Shown: in pieces, positions 62,123-64,000 of the stretch
Position numbering within the stretch: position 1 is the stretch's first letter
How the letters are laid out: each line of letters starts with the position of its first letter
Position numbers and translations under genes: made by a program
The notes under the pieces: generated by a model
What the model saw: only the letters and a program-made list of their open reading frames with translations
What the model was told of the DNA's origin: nothing
Databases searched by the model: none
Assembly (NCBI RefSeq): GCF_007097395.1
Contig: NZ_VKDC01000012.1
Coordinates: 97,789-161,788 of the forward strand
Source of the DNA: Fulvivirga sp. M361
Lineage (GTDB): Bacteria > Bacteroidota > Bacteroidia > Cytophagales > Cyclobacteriaceae
DNA length: 64,000 bases
Reading direction: 5' to 3'

Positions 62123-63319
62123 TCAGTAAATCAGGTTTTGTAAAACACTTAAAATATACCGGTTGGGCAGATTAATGATGATAGAAAAAACAGCGAATAC
62201 TATAAAACCACTCTTTAATACCCAATTGATCCGTGACGTACTCTCGTTCTTCTGAATAACAGTCAAAACACCTAAGAACAAAAGGATTGAGAACGGCGCC
62301 ATCATCCGATAATCAAAGTCGATCGCATGGATAAGCAATTTTAACGTTGAAATGGTCAATAAGTAAAAAAATGCCATATTCAACAGAAGTCTGGACTTAT
62401 GGGATAGACTCCGTCGCCCCTCATGATATAAAAGAACAAAAAACAATACGATCAAAACAAATTGAAATGCCGTAATCCCATAATATACTATGTCCTTACT
62501 TTCCACATAGATGCGGGCGAAGCCAATGGCATTAAGATAAGTCATAAAGAAATCCACCTGACCTAAGGCGGACATTCGCACATTATGAGCGCCGAAAATA
62601 GCGCCTGAAACATTATAATTATAGATAAGATACGTGCCTATCAAAATCGTGGCTACAGACAAGGCCATCAAATATTGCTTCACCCCTTTTAGATCCTTTT
62701 TCCAGAAACAATATATCGCCAGCCCACCGATCAACAGGAGAAATACTAACCCTGCATACCTGAGTAGAAAAAGAGCCAGAAGGCAGCTACATAAATAAAC
62801 CCAATTTCGAGAGGAATCAGGCAGATCATATTGCTTATAAATAAGGTAGGCAAGTAATATCACAAAAAACAAAAATGGCCCTTCGGACCAGGTATGTGAA
62901 AAAATTTCAAAAGAACTATAAGAAACAAACGTCAGCGCCACAAACCAGGCATTATCGTTATACCAAAGGTAGAGCAGCAGGAATATCAGCGTCAGGAATA
63001 TCACGTTGACCAGTTTCGAAGCCCAAAGCGATGATAGTCCGGTCGTCCTGGAGGTTATATGGATCAGGAATGAATACCCTATCGGCCAGTTGGCAGAAGC
63101 CACTTTATGCTGATTTGGTCCGGGAGGGCCAAAGGGCACTTACCCTTCCTGGTGATCACTTATCTTCTCGGCTTTATGCAAATAGGCATAGGAATCGGGG
63201 CTGGTATAACGATCCGGTTGTGATATAACTCTTAAGAAAACGCAGGCTACCACTACAAACCAAAGTAAGACTAACTTTATCAAATGGATGTCAGGTTTAT
63301 AAAGGTCAAGTTTAAGCAT
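62123..63319 (-). pseudogene. GT39-like membrane glycosyltransferase interrupted by one in-frame stop
   Basis: Two frames are in the same phase: 63319-63143 (start MLKLDLYKPDIHLIK) and 63139-62123, separated only by a TAA at 63142-63140. Read through, the protein of about 398 residues has one continuous GT39-like architecture: first helix, RYTSPDSYAYLHKAEKI (Asp-bearing loop), then SANWPIGYSFLIHITS and about eight more helices. Codons around the stop read GAA GGG TAA GTG CCC. A point mutation or sequencing error explains it best; the ATG at 63388 is a longer alternative start. Confidence 0.75.
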
Positions 63320-63360
63320 TAATTCAATACTTTTCCGATGGTTATCTCGTCTTATATATT

Positions 63361-63682
63361 GATCACATTTCAGGACGCCACAGAACAATATTTATATCAA
63401 TCCGCGCCAAATAATATTCCGTCCGCGGGATTTATGTCCCTTTCCGGTGAAATAAAATTTTTTCCGGGGAGCTCTATACCCCTTCCGGGGAGGTTTTTTG
63501 TCATTCCGGGGGACCTTATACCCCTTCCGGGGAGGTTTTTTGTCATTCCGGGGGACCTTATACCCCTTCCGGGGAGTTTTTTTGTCATTCCGGGGAGGTT
63601 TATTACCCTTCCTCGGAGGCTTTTTGTCATTCCGTGTGGCGTCCTGAAAAAAGTTTGTGGCGTCCTGAAAAATATTTTGATC
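63361..63682. repeat. Tandem 42-bp repeat array inside inverted repeats
   Basis: About three good 42-bp units start at 63476, 63518 and 63560, with degenerate units on both sides (about 63431-63640). Each has CCCCTTCCGGGG and a TTTTTTGTCATTCC block. The array is bracketed by TTTCAGGACGCCACA at 63368-63382 and its reverse complement at 63635-63649 and again at 63656-63670; GATCA lies at both outer ends (63361, 63678). Both strands happen to be open in the array because 42 is a multiple of three, but no real gene is seen. Confidence 0.8.
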
Positions 63683-63830
63683 TTAAAAGGAAAATTGGAA
63701 CAAATTATTTTCCACTAAATGTGTTCCAGGGCGCGCCCGGCACCTACTTCCTTCATCCTTAAGGGTTTTTAAATCCACGAAATATTGACCTATATTTAGT
63801 GCCAGGAAAGGACACTTTTATCTTACTCCC

Positions 63831-64000
63831 GTGAACGAAGCATTACACCAACTACCCTTTACCAAACAGGAAGAACTACAGAACATCACCAAGCTGCTCA
63901 GCAGCATGAAAAAAGTAGAAATGGTGATCCTGTTCGGCAGCTATGCCCGGGGCGAGTATGTGGAAGACACCTACGTGGAAAAAGGCATCCTCTACGAATA
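63831..64000 (+). CDS. Nucleotidyltransferase-domain protein (probable MNT-HEPN), 5' part only
   Basis: A frame begins at GTG 63831 and runs off the window end. It encodes VNEALHQLPFTKQEELQNI, a helix, then MVILFGSYARGEYVEDTYVEKG. GSYARG is the GSxxxG start of the polymerase-beta-like nucleotidyltransferase fold, and the following VEDTYVE pattern is typical of the Bacteroidota proteins that join this domain to a HEPN domain. The codon choice is richer in GC (CTG, GGC, GTG) than in neighbouring genes, suggesting transfer. The C-terminal part lies outside the window. Confidence 0.75.
   Translation, partial: MNEALHQLPFTKQEELQNITKLLSSMKKVEMVILFGSYARGEYVEDTYVEKGILYE

Noticed and set aside
63361..63682. 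CRISPR array
   Set aside because: Units are contiguous with no unique spacers, and no cas genes are nearby.
63338..63718. Repeat-encoded protein with 14-residue units (GDLIPLPG type)
   Set aside because: The frame is open on both strands only because the repeat length is a multiple of three; there is no ribosome binding site or plausible flanking coding sequence.

Overview
The window comes from a low-GC Bacteroidota chromosome, most likely order Cytophagales. The clues are a type IX secretion gene (porT) next to a menaquinone methyltransferase, a tiny T9SS-CTD protein, TAnnTTTG-type promoter elements, a nuoABCD locus, DUF5606, DUF6588 and DUF1987 families, and many outer-membrane beta-barrel and OmpA proteins. 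No genus can be named from the sequence alone.

Layout. 1-1830: relic of an integrated element at a tRNA-Arg(ACG) gene, with a duplicated tRNA 3' end, a higBA toxin-antitoxin pair with a palindromic operator, and a decayed tyrosine integrase. 1945-16748: housekeeping genes (rpoN, asnS, nuoABCD plus nnr, dps, an ECF sigma / anti-sigma / Spy-CpxP envelope-stress operon, cdd, a saccharopine dehydrogenase-like enzyme). 16827-30619: a co-directional signalling cluster of about 13.8 kb, in the order PilJ-HAMP-GAF-PAS sensor, CheR, CheB, membrane GAF protein, Cache-HAMP-GAF-PAS-SpoIIE phosphatase, SiaB-like kinase, SiaC-like target, TerB-ABCG transporter, lipoprotein, secreted protein. No MCP signalling domain, CheA, CheY or diguanylate cyclase is present. 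30686-36440: esterase, SDR, porT-ubiE, AhpD-like protein, STAS protein and an unlinked paralogous GAF-coiled-coil-PAS sensor. 36681-about 38000: an IS110-family element with a structured 5' leader. 38461-49702: a PorE-like OmpA protein, engB, fbp, aspartokinase, a low-molecular-weight phosphatase, a perR-like regulator with a peroxiredoxin, kdtA and rsgA. 49703-63319: a surface-glycan region (FkbM methyltransferase, GT2, FemAB-like proteins, flippase, WxcM-like cupin, GT39-like membrane proteins), interleaved with metabolic genes and containing decayed pieces. 63361-63682: a 42-bp tandem-repeat array inside inverted repeats. 63831-end: the start of a nucleotidyltransferase gene with higher GC.

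The best candidate for an undescribed system is the 16.8-30.6 kb cluster. It joins chemotaxis-type methylation enzymes to a Sia-type Ser/Thr partner switch and places an ABC transporter where Pseudomonas has the diguanylate cyclase SiaD. Three GAF proteins in the window share a Glu/Gln-rich coiled coil that resembles an MCP methylation site and could be the CheR/CheB substrate. Function is inferred from family membership and gene order only.
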